Shown one piece after another: positions 33,110-44,916 of a DNA stretch of 64,000 nt (position 1 is the stretch's first letter; each line of letters begins with the position of its first letter). Source of the stretch: Aquilaria yunnanensis (lineage: Eukaryota; Streptophyta; Magnoliopsida; Malvales; Thymelaeaceae); contig CM077597.1 in the NCBI GenBank assembly GCA_039654915.1, positions 41,452,001 through 41,516,000 of the forward strand. The letters run 5' to 3'. A program made the position numbers and the translations under genes. Under the pieces are notes generated by a model. That model was not told the DNA's origin. It was given only the letters and a program-made list of their open reading frames with translations, and searched no databases.

Positions 33110-34985
33110 TCAAGGGTCAGCACCCGTATTGTCTTCAGATTCTTCTTCCTCGTCTTTTTCCACTTCCTCATCCTCGTTCCCTTCCTCCTTGGTTCGGTCC
33201 TTTCGTCGTTAGGCAAACCATCATGCTCCCTAAGTTACTCATCCGTTGACCATGTCGATGTCTCCCCTTCAAGCCTCAGAAAAGCATTCAAGTAAGAAAG
33301 GTCAAGATCGGTGTGCCTCTCCAGGACTTGCGAGCGGCCCAGGCAGAACCCATCTTGAAGTCCATAAATGGCAATGTTGGTAATTTTTTGCAGCTCCTCC
33401 CCCATTCCTTTCTTTTCCATATCCAGCTCCCTGATTTTTAGCTTGGCTTTACGAAGCTCCTTCTGAAGGTCCTTCTTGTCCTTTGCATATCACTTTACCT
33501 TCCAATCAAGGTCATCATGGTTGATCTTAATGATGTCGAGATCAATGGACATTAGGGAAATATGATGGCTGAGGTCATTGACATAGGAGTTGGCCCCCTT
33601 AGTGATGGCCTTAACATCCTTACTAACTTGCCTCTTATGTTCAGTGAGCTCAGTGGTGGCCTTGTACTTCAACTCACCAAACTTGAAGGCCATGTCGGTA
33701 AGAGCCCCCTTCCTCTTACCGACATCAGTGGTAGAAGGGGACTTTGTCATGAAACAGATGTTAAGGTCATGACAAAGTCTCTAAAGTACCTAGAGATGAC
33801 AAAGAACTTCCCTAAAAGCATGAAAAGAAAAAAAAGGTTATCGGTGGTAGAAAATCAAGCAAAATAAAGCTCAAAGTAAAGAGACTCGAGGACTAGAATG
33901 CCCAACCTTGGTAAAGTAGTCTGTCAAAGTCATGGCGATGCGATCCTCATTTAGGAGGTCTTTAGTATGCTCCTAGAAGGTGGTGTTGGTAGTCACCCTT
34001 AGTAAAATTGTGGGATCATCCTCCCAAAAACATCATGGTCGAAGAAGGACATGTCCTCGGTCATGTGCCAAACAGGCGACCTTGTAACAGCCCCCTTCAA
34101 TAGATGCGGATTCCTCACAACGTGGCACACCTCATGCTCTACCATCCACTCATGCACCGAAGTCTCCCCTGGATGGTCATGACAAAGTTTGTTTATTACA
34201 TCAGTTCCCAACCTTAGGGAAAAACCTCGACCTGCCTAGAAGTGCCTTCACTATCCAAAATTTTGACATCGTGCCCTACCACTACCTTGAGGGCCTTAGC
34301 TCTCTTCTTCCTTCTCTACTTCTCAGCCACCTGGGCGGCCAAGGCTTCCTCAGTCACTACACCCAGCAGAGCCACGGTGGTATGTAGGCTTGGAAGAGGG
34401 GTGTACACTTCCTTTTTAAGTTATTCTACCTCGATTTCTTCCAAGTCTTCTGAAAGAAGGATTCTAGTGTCCAAGGGAACTTCCCCTTGGGGGCCACTTC
34501 GGTTATAGCAACATTGATGGATGAGGAAGTGACTCTGGCCTTCATTGGCAGAGGACAACTGGGAGCCTTCCTTCTAGGATTCCTCTTTGTCACCTTCATA
34601 CCGTCATCCTTTTGCACTATAGCAAGGAATGCCTTCTAGTAGAATTAAACGTTGAAGTCCTCACCCATCTCTGTCAAAAAGAAGGCATCAGTGTGAGTCA
34701 CCAAGGAACACAAAATGTAAAAAAAATGGCACTTGTGAGAGACAAAGGAAAAATAAGAAAATTCCCCCCGAAGCAATTAGACTAAGTCCATGGCTATTGA
34801 CGGATCTTTTGGCGGATCCTCGACAATAGGCCTTTTTTTTAGGGATTTTGTAGGAACTTCAGTAAGTGACCTTGACTTGACCGAAGGAGGGGGTAGACAT
34901 GTAATATGCGCAGAACGTCTACTGACATCATGCCCCATTTGATGGGAAAAAAGAAAGGTTCAATTTCCTCAGTCAAGTCCTCATA
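33110..34985 (-). pseudogene. Element Z antisense gene remnant (truncated at 5' end)
   Basis: On the minus strand the end of the family is recognisable: GLQDGFCLGRSQVLERHTDLDLSYL near 33290-33365 corresponds to DGFCLAWHQVLQRFPDLDLSFL in B, followed by an acidic tail and a stop at 33110-33112. Upstream are the coiled-coil region (33430-33790), exon-3-like MTEDMSFFDHD near 34050, a low-complexity exon-2-like part (34240-34680), and part of exon 1 (PIKWGMMSVDVLRILHV near 34930, matching INWRLMTEEVLRELGV). The rest of exon 1, the promoter and the 3' LTR are missing; gag of element Y begins at once. Multiple stops and frame slips are present. Confidence 0.75.
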
Positions 34986-37900
34986 CTGACATCGGTTTGT
35001 CTAGTCAAGGCTATCAAAGACCTTCACCGAAGAGGAGTCTTCCTTTATCCGTACTATAGTAGAGGCACCAATGCATAGCGGTTTCCGAGTACCACGCTTG
35101 GAGACATATGATAGGCGTAGCAACCCCCAGGCCCACCTGACAAAGCATAGGAGGAGCATGGTATTACATGGTGCCGATGATACCACCCTCTACAAATGCT
35201 TCGAAGTCACCCTGTCAAGGCCGGCAACTATGTTGTACAACTCTCTGGTACCCGGAACCATAACGGGTTTCCAGGAGTTGTCCACCGCCTTCACACAGTA
35301 GTTCATCGGAAGCCAGCCAACGGCGAAGATACTAGTCCAGATGTTCAACATAGCCCAAAAGAATGGGGAGACCATTTGGGACTACATCGAGTGGTTTAAC
35401 CGAGAAGCCTTCAGTGTGCTAGACTTTCACCTGATATCCAAATCCTTGCTATGATCAGGGGGCTAAAAAGGGTTCTACCGAAGGGCCGACCAACACATGA
35501 CAGCAGAAGAGCTAAGAATGGGTGGCCTAAAGTTTGACCAAAATCACTTTGAGGGTCAAGGTCACCAACCTCTGTATTCCACCGAGGAAGAAGGCAGACC
35601 TCGGTAAGCAACGGGGAAGAAGCTAGTATCATTCACCCCCTAAACACTACAAGAATGAACAGCCTGGTGGCCCTAGAGAAACAAGGAACTACAATCCAAC
35701 ATCCAAAGGCCATGACCTCTGGCAACAAGAAGAACATGAAGAAATTCTGCCAATTTCATCGGGACCATGGACACGATACCAAAGGCTGTTTCCAACTAAG
35801 AAAGTATATTGAATCTTTGATCAAGCAAAGGCAACTTCGAAACTAATTATAGAAGCCATTGCCCTAAGCCAAAGAAAGAAAAGAAGAAAATAGGAAAAGA
35901 GAAGATAAGGACTATGATTCTGACTGACGTCAAAACCGAAGTCCCAGGAAACACCCGCCACCTCTGGTGAGTATAATCCAGACAATCACAACTAGAATAC
36001 CCTCGGCTAAGAGGAAAAGGAAGGCTTAGGAAATTGCAATGATGGAATTTGACAACCCAATGAACAAGCTTGTTTGGAATGATGGGTTTACAGTGAAGTT
36101 TCCAGACAACAACCCTCTCCTAATTATGGCAAGGATAGGAAGTTAGGACGTAAAGAGAGTGCTCCTAGATGATGGCTCAAATGCCGACATCCTCTTCACC
36201 TATGTGTTGCCGAAACTAGGCATAACAGAGAATGATCTCAATCCAATGACATCTCCCACTTTCAAAGTAGGACCAGCCGAACTTCCCGTAGTCGGATGGG
36301 TTGATCTCCTACTTATGCTTCAAGGCACTTCAGTCAAAATGGGAGAAGAGCTCTTCACATCGACTATGACTATCTATGACTATGACAAGATTCATAGTCA
36401 TAGATGTATCATCATCATACAACACCATCATCAGGAGGCAAATGCTGGGCAATCTTCATATCTGAGCAAACATCAAATACCTGATGGTCACTTTCGAAGC
36501 AAAAGAAGGAGATGCAAAGATATTCATTGACCAAGCTGAGGTCAAGAAGGTGTTTGTCAAAGCAAGAAAAAGTCCCCTTAAAGTCCATGCACAAACTATC
36601 GAGGAACAGGGTATCGCTGCCGAAGATATAACACTAGTCCCTAGCCAAAGTGCCCAAGTAGGGAAACAATTAGCCGAAAGGGAAAAAGAAAAACTTGTAT
36701 CCTATCTAATAATGAACAAAGATCTTTTGTCCTACTCACCAAAGGACATGCCTAGAGTGAATCCGGACATAGCCCAACACCATCTTAAGATGTGACCTGA
36801 CTCAAAGCCCATTCAGCAAAGAAAGCACAGCCTTTTGGCTCAAAAGAACTACTTCATCAAAGAAAATGTTCAAAGACTTTTGGAAGCCAGAGTGATAAAG
36901 GAAGCCAACTATCCCGAGTAGCTTAGCAATAAGCTCTGAATGTGCATTGACTTCCAAAATATCAATGGTGCCTGCCTTAAGGACTCATACTCTTTCCCTT
37001 CAATAGATCACCTGGCCAACTTTACGGCCGAGTATGGCTATTAAGCTTCCTAGATGCCTTTAGTGGCTATCGCCAAATTTGAATGAGTCCCGAGGATGAG
37101 GAAAAAACAACATTCATTACTGAAGTCAGGACACACTATTACGTCAAAATGCCCTTCGGCCTCAAAAATGCCGAAACAACGTAACAAAGGTTGATGAATA
37201 AGGTGTTTGATTCCCAAATCAGGTGAAATGTGGAAGTATACGTCGATAACATGATTGTTAAAACCAAAGTACCTAGCAATCATATCACAGACTTACCAGA
37301 GACATTTCAGTAACTTAGGAACTTTGAAATACATCTTAACCCTAAGAAATGCGTATTCAGGGTAACAGCAGGGCAATTCCTTGGCTTCATGGTATTCGAA
37401 AGAGGTATAAATGCTAACCCTAAAAGTTTCAATGCCCTCCTGGCATTTTGAACTCTGACAACAACAAAGGATATACAAAGGGTCACTGGAAGAATAACTT
37501 CCCTCAGCAGATTCATATCCATATGTGGAGATCAGCCCCGATCGTTCTTCAAAGTACCTACGAAAACAGCCAAAAATGAAGGCAACCTCGGAGCCGAGGA
37601 ACACCCTTGGAATGAGGAATGCTAGAAGGAGTGGGAGGAGCTTAAAAGGTACCTAAACCATTTGCTAATACTCTGACAACTGAGGGAAAGAGGACTGCTC
37701 ATCCTCTACCTCACTGTAATTGAGAAAGCCGTAAGTTCAGTTCTAGTAAAGGAGAAAATAGGGAAACAGTGGCCAATGTATTATGTAAGCAACTTCATGC
37801 ATGGCACCAAAGTTAGGTATCCTCTACTAGAAAAAGCCATCTATGCCCTAGTACTGGCAAGCAGGAGACTTCGGCCTTATTTCCAAGGACATCCCATCAT

Positions 37901-38448
37901 AGTGCGAAGTAACTTACCTATCCGAGTTCTCATGACGAAGGTAGACCACTCAGGCTGATTATCAAAGTCCTCTCCAAGTTGTCATGAGGAAGGTAGACCA
38001 CTCAGGCTGATTATCAAAGTGGTGCATCGAGCTCGATGAGTATGATATCATCTATGAACCAAAGAGGGCAATAAAAGCCCAAGCACTACTAAATTTTATT
38101 GCTAAGGTGCCCAAAATTGAAGGTACTCCAGGGGACCTAAAAAATGACAAACCTGAGTGGACATTATTCATCAATGGTGCCTCAGGGTCTGAACACCAGG
38201 CAGCCAGAGCAATTATCCACGGACCCAAAGGTATGGAAGCTTCAAAGGCCATCAAATTCAGTTTCAATGTCACCAATAACAATGCCAAATACAAAGCCCT
38301 CATAGCACGCTTATGATTGGCAATAAGAGTTGGTGTGAGAAACCTAAAGGCCCACAGTGATTCCTAACTGGTGGTCCGGTAAATGACAGGGGACTACGGG
38401 GAAAAGTATCCAAACTTGGAAAAATACCACAATCTTGTAAAAGGGCTT
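34986..38448 (+). pseudogene. Element Y, part 1: gag, protease, RT, RNase H
   Basis: The sequence enters in the middle of gag (LSKTFTEEESSFIRTIVEAP, then FRVPRLETYDRRSNPQAH). The zinc-knuckle-like KFCQFHRDHGHDTKGC is near 35745, the protease VLLDDGSNADILF near 36160, and RT runs from about 36840 with MPFGLKNAETT near 37150. The YVDD motif is changed to YVDN (near 37240). The gypsy-type RNase H remnant (QWPMYYVSNFMHG near 37770) and the second RNase H (LFINGASGSEHQAA near 38165, with the first catalytic Asp changed to Asn) follow. A short repetitive patch at 36360-36420 and a 52 bp tandem duplication at 37917-38020 disturb the frame. Element C interrupts at 38448. Confidence 0.85.
37917..38020 (+). 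repeat. 52 bp tandem duplication in element Y
   Basis: Two adjacent copies (37917-37968 and 37969-38020) share GGTAGACCACTCAGGCTGAT and surrounding bases, with only a few differences. The length is not a multiple of three, so it shifts the frame of the RNase H region. Confidence 0.85.
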
Positions 38449-39420
38449 TGATAGCCAAAAGCTCTTGCCTCCTCGGTAGTAACTCCCTGCCAGAATATTG
38501 GCCGAGGAGTCTGACGTCACCCAAGAGAGGATATTTTTACGGACCTCGGAAGGTGCGAAGTCAAACACTATGAGCTCGAGACTTCGGTTAGCTCGTCAGG
38601 AATTTCGAGGACAACACCGTCTCCATCGAGGGGCCAAACTGACTGCCTCCGGGTAAGAGAGCCATCTCTCTGAAGCAAGGGAGAATCTCCCCGAAGGCAG
38701 AGGCCCCGAAGAGGATCTTCCCCGAACAAGAAACACCTGAGCAAGGGTATGCCCTAACTATGGGTGTGAGTCCCAAAGAAGGTGTTCATCAAGGGAACTC
38801 TCAGAACTATGGGATAGATCCCAAAGGAGGTGCTCGCACCAAAGGACGGATAGAATCTGAAGAGGGTGCACGCACCGAAGGGCGACCTCGCCCAGGGGAC
38901 CTCGGGAGTACGGTATGAGCATTTAAAGAGCCTCTGACATGTCGCCCACAAGCCCTACACGTCACATCTGAACGGCGAACTGACACGCCGCAACCGCCCC
39001 CGTCCTGACACAACCCGTCCGGGTCCAGGGCTAAAGGAGGCTGCAAACGGCTGCCTGTCCCCTAGGTCCAAAACTACAGATCAAATCCGACCGAACACGT
39101 GTCATGATCTGAACGGACCAGCTACTCCTATAAATACTAGGAAATGGGACTGGGCAAAGGATGGGCATTTTCCTCCCTCTGAGAAAACACAAAACAGGCA
39201 AGACACTTGATCCCTTAGTGTTCTTCCTCCACTTTCACTCAGAAAACTGACTTGGGCGTCGGAGGGTCCTCCCCGGAAAAGCAAACCGGGGACCTCCTAA
39301 CCTCTTCTTTGAGCTTTTCAGGCACGCTCAGCTGGGAAACCAGAGCTCCAGGCGCTTGCCTCCTCAGGAAGTCTCTCCGCCTGTCAACATGACAGCAAAC
39401 GAAGATGCCTTGGGGCATCA
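38449..39420 (+). repeat. Element C 5' LTR
   Basis: It starts TGATAGCC and ends with the palindrome GATGCCTTGGGGCATC plus A. A G-box ACACGTGTC lies at 39095-39103 and a TATA box CTATAAATA at 39128-39136. The gag ATG is at 39389. Confidence 0.96.
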
Positions 39421-42400
39421 TTTGGCGCCGTCTGTGGGAACTTACTCCCAGGTAGCTGTTGTCGAAACTCGGCGTTCGAAGGACAAAGGACTCCCGAAGT
39501 CCCCATCCACGCCTGAAAACCAACCAGCTACCGAACAAAGTCCCCCAGAGACTTCCTCGCCTGAAGAGGAACGCCCTCTTGTCATCACCATGGGTTTTTT
39601 ACGAGACTTTCAGAGGTCCGTTGTGGCTGAAATGACACAACAGATAGACCGAAGGTGGCCGCAACCAGCCCAGGCGCAAAAAACCACTTCGCCAGCATGA
39701 CCTCGGGAGAAAAGCCCAAGGGCAACCCATCATAGCTCGGGAAGTGGGGAGCCGCGGGAAGAGTCCTCGACAGATAACTTGCCCCTCGGGGCATGGCTGG
39801 CGAAAAGAGCAAGGTCTGAACGACCTGAAGTCCCATCCAGAAGAAGTTTGTCGCCAGAGGCAAAGTCCCCCTCACCCCGGTACCGAAGCCGCTCCCCGAA
39901 GAGACAGCAACAGTCCTCTTACCGAAGAACCTCTAAGCACCAAGAAGAGGAGCCCAGTGCTACACTCCTCCTGGAGAAAGTCTTGGCAAGACTGGAGAGA
40001 GTGGAACAGCAGGTGGCACGCAAGCCTGTTTGGGCCAGGCTAACTGAAACCGTCTCTGGAGATGAAACTCCTTTCGCCCGAACAGTGGTCGAGGCGGTCA
40101 TGCCAAGTGATTTCAGGCTACCTCGGCTAGAGACCTATGAGGGTCGGACTGATCCCCAGGCCCACCTAACAAAGTACAAACGCAGCATGGTGCTACACGG
40201 GGCTGATGATGCTACACTCTGCAAGTGCTTCGAAGTCACCCTCGCAGGACCAGCAACTGCCTGGTACAATTCCCTGCCTCCCGGAAACATTAGGGGGTTC
40301 CAGGAGCTGTCCACAGCGTTCACCCAACAGTTCATTGGGAGCAAGCCGACGGCGAAGATGCCCGTCCAGATGTTCGACATAGCACAAAGAAACGGGGAGA
40401 CCATCCGTGACTATGTCGAGAGGTTCAACAGAGAGGCCCTCAGTGTTCCGGACTTTCGTCCCGAAATCCGCATCCTCGCCATGATAAGGGGCCTCCGGAG
40501 GGATTCGCACTTGTTTTATGAATTCTCCAAAGATCCCCCGGACACGCTGGGAGAATTCTACCGAAGGGCTGAACAACATATGACAGCCGAAGAGCTGAGA
40601 ATGACAGGACCAAAGGCTGACCATGTTCACGCTCGTGGCGAAGGGTCCAGCCAGCAAGCCCGGTGTCCAGCGGAACAGTTAGGCCGACCTCGGAGAGTGC
40701 GAGTAGGAGGAAGGAAACCCCAAAACTTTACACCTCTGAGCACCACGAGGGCTAACGTCCTCATGGCGTTGGAAAAATAGGGGGCTCAAATCCAATGACC
40801 GTGGGGCATGACTGCTGACAACAGAAGGAACATGAAGAAGTTCTGTCAGTTCCACCGTGATCACGGTCATGACACCGAAGACTGCTTTCAGCTGAAAAAG
40901 TACATCGAATCACTGATAAAGCAGGGCCAGCTTCGGCGTTATTTGAGAATGCCTTCCCCAAAGGGGAAAAAGGAGGAAGAAGGAAAGCCCGATGACGAGG
41001 ATTACGATTCAGACAGGTGAAGGAACCGAAGTCCGAGAAGGCGTCCTCCACCTTCGGCAGGAGTAATACAGACGATCACAACCGGACTTCCATCCCCGGA
41101 AAGAAAAAGAAGGGCCAGAGAGATAGCGGTGATGGAATATCAGAGCCCAATGAAAAAATTGGCCCGTGAGGATGGCTCCACCATCGTATTTCCCCATGAC
41201 GATCCGTTGCTGATAATGGCGAGGATAGGAAATTGGGACGTCAAGAGGGTACTGCTGGACGATGGGTCAAATGCAGACGTCTTGTTCTCACATTTGCTGC
41301 CAAGCTTGGGTGTATCCAGGAGTGACCTCAAGACTGTTACTTCACCCACGTTCGGCGTAGGACCATCTGAGCTACCTGTCCTCGGGTGGATCGACCTCCC
41401 CTTGATGATGAAAGGAACTTCGGAGAAAGGATGTGCTGAGTTGTTCGCCTCTACCATGGCAAGATTCATAGTCATGGACGTCCCTTCGTCATACAACGCC
41501 ATCCTCGGCAGACAGACACAGGGAAATTTGCACATTCGCCCTGATGTAAAGTACTTGACCATCACCTTCGCCACCAAAGGAGGAGACGCAAAGATCTTCA
41601 TTGATCAAGGCGAGGTGAGAAAGGTGTTCGTCAGAGCACGAAAGGCTCCAGCAAGCAACTTAGCACTTGCTGTAGAAGCAAAAGAGCTGGAAAGGGGCGA
41701 GGCAGAAGATCCCACAAAAGCGGAAACAGAAGAAGTAGAGCTTGTCCCAGGCCATAATACCCGAATAGGGAAAAGCATTGCCGAAGGAGACAAGGAAAAA
41801 CTTGTATCTTTTCTGCTTGCAAATAAAGATCTGTTCGCCTACTCGCTGAAGGACATGCCAGGGGTAAACCCTTGCGTAATCCAGCATAGCCTCAAAGCGA
41901 GTCCGGAAGTAAAACCTGTCCGGCAAAAGAAACGGAGCATCTCGGCTCACAAAAATGACTTCGTCAAAACCGAAGTCCAGCGTCTAATAGACGCTAGCGT
42001 TATCCGGGAGGTAAACTACCCCGAATGGCTAAGCAACGTGGTAATTGCCACAAAAGAAGGAAGTAGTAAGCTCCGGATGTGCATCGACTTCAGAAATTTG
42101 AACGATGCTTGCCCGAAAGATTCATATCCTCTTCCGCCAATAGACCAACTAGTAGACTCAACTGCCGAGTACGGGCTCCTAAGTTTCCTGGACGCTTTCA
42201 GTGGGTATCATCAGATAAGGATGAACCCCGAAGATGAAGAGAAGACTGCCTTCATCACTGAGGGAGGAACATATTGCTATATCAGGATGCCCTTCGGACT
42301 CAAAAATGCAGGAGCCACCTACCAGAGGCTGATGAACAAAGTCTTCAAAGACCAAATGGGGAGGAACATGGAGGTGTATGTTGATGATATGATAGTCAAA

Positions 42401-44916
42401 AGCAAACTACCTAGATACCACGTTGAAGATTTAGAGGAAACCTTCCAAAAACTCAGAGCCTTCGGGATCCGCCTTAATCCTGAGAAATGCATATTCGGGG
42501 TGGCCTCGGGAAAGTTCCTTGGGTACATGGTATCCGAAAGAGGCATCGATGCTAACCCCGAGAAGATTAAGGCTCTGCTCGAATTCTGAACTCCTGCCAC
42601 AGTCAAAGACGTGCAAAGACTCACCGGAAGAATAACCTTTCTGAGCAGGTTTATTTCCAGGTACGGAGATAGGTGTCGACCCTTCTTCAAAGTGCTCACA
42701 AAGGCAGCAAAGATGGAAGGCGACCTCGGAAGGAATGGTCATCCTTGGGATGAAGATTGCCAAAAAGCCTGGGAAGAACTCAAAGTCTACTTGGCCGGCC
42801 TGCCTTCTCTGCGGCAACCTCGGGAGGGAGAGCCCTCGTATTATACCTCGCCGTCACACAAAAAGCAGTGAGCTCGGTCCTCGTGAAAGAAGAAGGGCCA
42901 AAGCAATGGCCGGTCTACTATGTCAGCAAGTCCCTGCATGGCGCCGAAGTCAGGTACCCTTTGCTTCAAAAAGCTATATACGCCTTAGTGCTTGCAGGGA
43001 GAAGGCTGCGGCCATACTTTCAGGCTCACCCCATTATCGTCCGAAGTACCCTGCCTCTACGGGATGTTATGAGCAAAGTTGATCACTCAGGAAGGCTTTC
43101 CAAGTGGTGCATAGAGCTTGGCGAACACGACATCACGTATGAACCCCGGAAAGCTATAAAAGCTCAAGCTTTGGCAGACTTCATAGCCGAAGTACCAAAC
43201 ACCGAGGAGGGACATTCATTCTCTGGCGAAGACGAGCCAGAATGGACGTTATATGTTGACGGGGCCTCAGGATCCGAACACCAGGGAGCTGGAGTGATTA
43301 TCAGAGGCCCCGAAAGCCTAGAAGTAATGAAGGCCATCAAGTTCAGTTTCAACGCCACCAACAACATGGCCGAGTATGAGGCCCTCATAGCAGGATTACG
43401 CCTGGCCAGAAAGATTGGCGTGAGAAACCTGAAAGCCCACAGTGACTCCCAGCTGGTGGTCCGGCAAATGGCAGGGGACTATGGCGCGAAAGACCCGACC
43501 TTGGCGAAATACCATGAGTTGGTAACAAAGCTTATCCGGGAGTTCGACGTCGTGAAAATCGAGAACGTACCCCGACGGGAAAATGCTGAGGCAGACTGTT
43601 TGGCGAAGTCGAGAACTTGCACCGAGGTGCTAAGCCACCCCATCATCATAGTATTAAGCATAGCGACCTCGGGGAAAGGATGGAAAGAACCAATCAAAAC
43701 GTATCTCGCAACCAACACACTCCCCGAAGACCCCAGCGAAGCCGCAAAAGTGCGAAGGCGCTCGCGACGTTTCTTCTTAATTGGAGAAGAACTATATCGG
43801 CAAGGATATGCAAATCCACTACAAAGGTGTGTTAGTGAAGAGGATACTGAAATGATCCTCGAAGAAGTTCACGAAGGTGCCTGTGGTTCGCACATCGGAA
43901 CTGACGCCCTGGCAGCAGTGATACTTCGCCAAGGATACTTCTGGCCTACCCTGAGAAAGGACGCCAAGCAGTTCGTCCGGAAATGTGGTAGTTGCCAGAG
44001 ACATGCGAACATCCAAAGAACACCCTCGAAGTTCGTGACTTCGGCAGACTATCCTTGGCCCTTCGCAGTTTGGGGCATAGATCTCATTGGGCCACTCCCA
44101 ACGGCGCCTGGAGGCGTAAAGTTCTGCTTAGTAGCAGTTGACTATTTCTCTAAGTGGGTCGAGGCAGAACCTCTGACAACTATCTCGGCAAAAGAAGTGC
44201 AGAAGTTTGTATGGAAAAACATCGTATGCAGATTTGGCATACCGAGGGTGCTCGTAGCGGACAATGGATCCCAGTTCATAGACAAAGGATTCCAAGAGTT
44301 CATTAGCGACCTCGGGACAAAAATGCACTTCGCCCCAATAGCTCACCCCCAAAGTAATGGGCAGGTATAAGTATCTAACAGGACCATAAAAGATGGTCTG
44401 AAAAAGAGATTGGGAGAAGCAAAAGGGAAATGGCCAGGAGAACTCCAAAGCGTGTTATGGAGTTACCGAACAACACCCCGAAGAGCCACAGGGGAAACGC
44501 CCTTTTCACTCGTCTTCGGTACAGAGGCCATCATCCCTGTCGAGGTAGTACAACCGTCAATACGAGTCCAAGTGTTCGATGAAAAAGGAAATGACCTCGG
44601 CCTGAGAACCAAGCTTGACCTCGTCAGCGAACACAGAGAAGTAGCTGAGCTGAGAAGAAAAGCTTTCCAGCAAAGAGTGGCAGCAGCCATAAACTTACGC
44701 GCCAGGGCAAAGGGAATAAAGAAGGGAGATCTCGTTCTCCGAAAGGCTGAATTTGCACCCCGAAAGCCGTCCCACGGGGTACTTCGTGCAAATTAGGAAG
44801 GACCGTACCTGGTACTTGCCGAAGTACGAAGAAGAGTTTATAAGCTCGGTGATGCCGAAGGCATAGAATTAAAAAACACTTGGCACTCAGAGGCCTTGAA
44901 AAAATTCTATGCCTAA
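39389..44916 (+). pseudogene. Element C gag-pol polyprotein (broken)
   Basis: Start MTANEDALGHHLAPSVG crosses from LTR into PBS. Gag core FRLPRLETYEGRTDPQAH near 40110, zinc-knuckle-like KFCQFHRDHGHDTEDC near 40840, protease VLLDDGSNADVLF near 41250, RT with MPFGLKNAGATYQRL near 42290 and intact YVDD near 42376. Degenerate gypsy RNase H (QWPVYYVSKSLHG near 42905), second RNase H (LYVDGASGSEHQGAG near 43250; AHSDSQLVV near 43440), integrase with H-H-C-C (HEGACGSH ... CGSCQRH) and the aspartates of WGIDLIGPL and VADNGSQF. Stops at 39698, 40778, 40796, 41018, 42587, 44368 and 44794; a one-base deletion near 42835. The stop at 44368 replaces the catalytic glutamate of integrase. Most stops derive from CGA, CGG, CAG or TGG by C-to-T or G-to-A. 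Confidence 0.93.
39423..39440 (+). other. Element C primer-binding site
   Basis: TGGCGCCGTCTGTGGGAA, two bases after the LTR, read in the gag frame as LAPSVG. Confidence 0.86.

Noticed and set aside
34242..34508. Possible host gene fragment around 34242-34620
   Set aside because: The position between the exon-1 and exon-3 remnants of the Z antisense gene and its basic/acidic composition fit a decayed exon 2.
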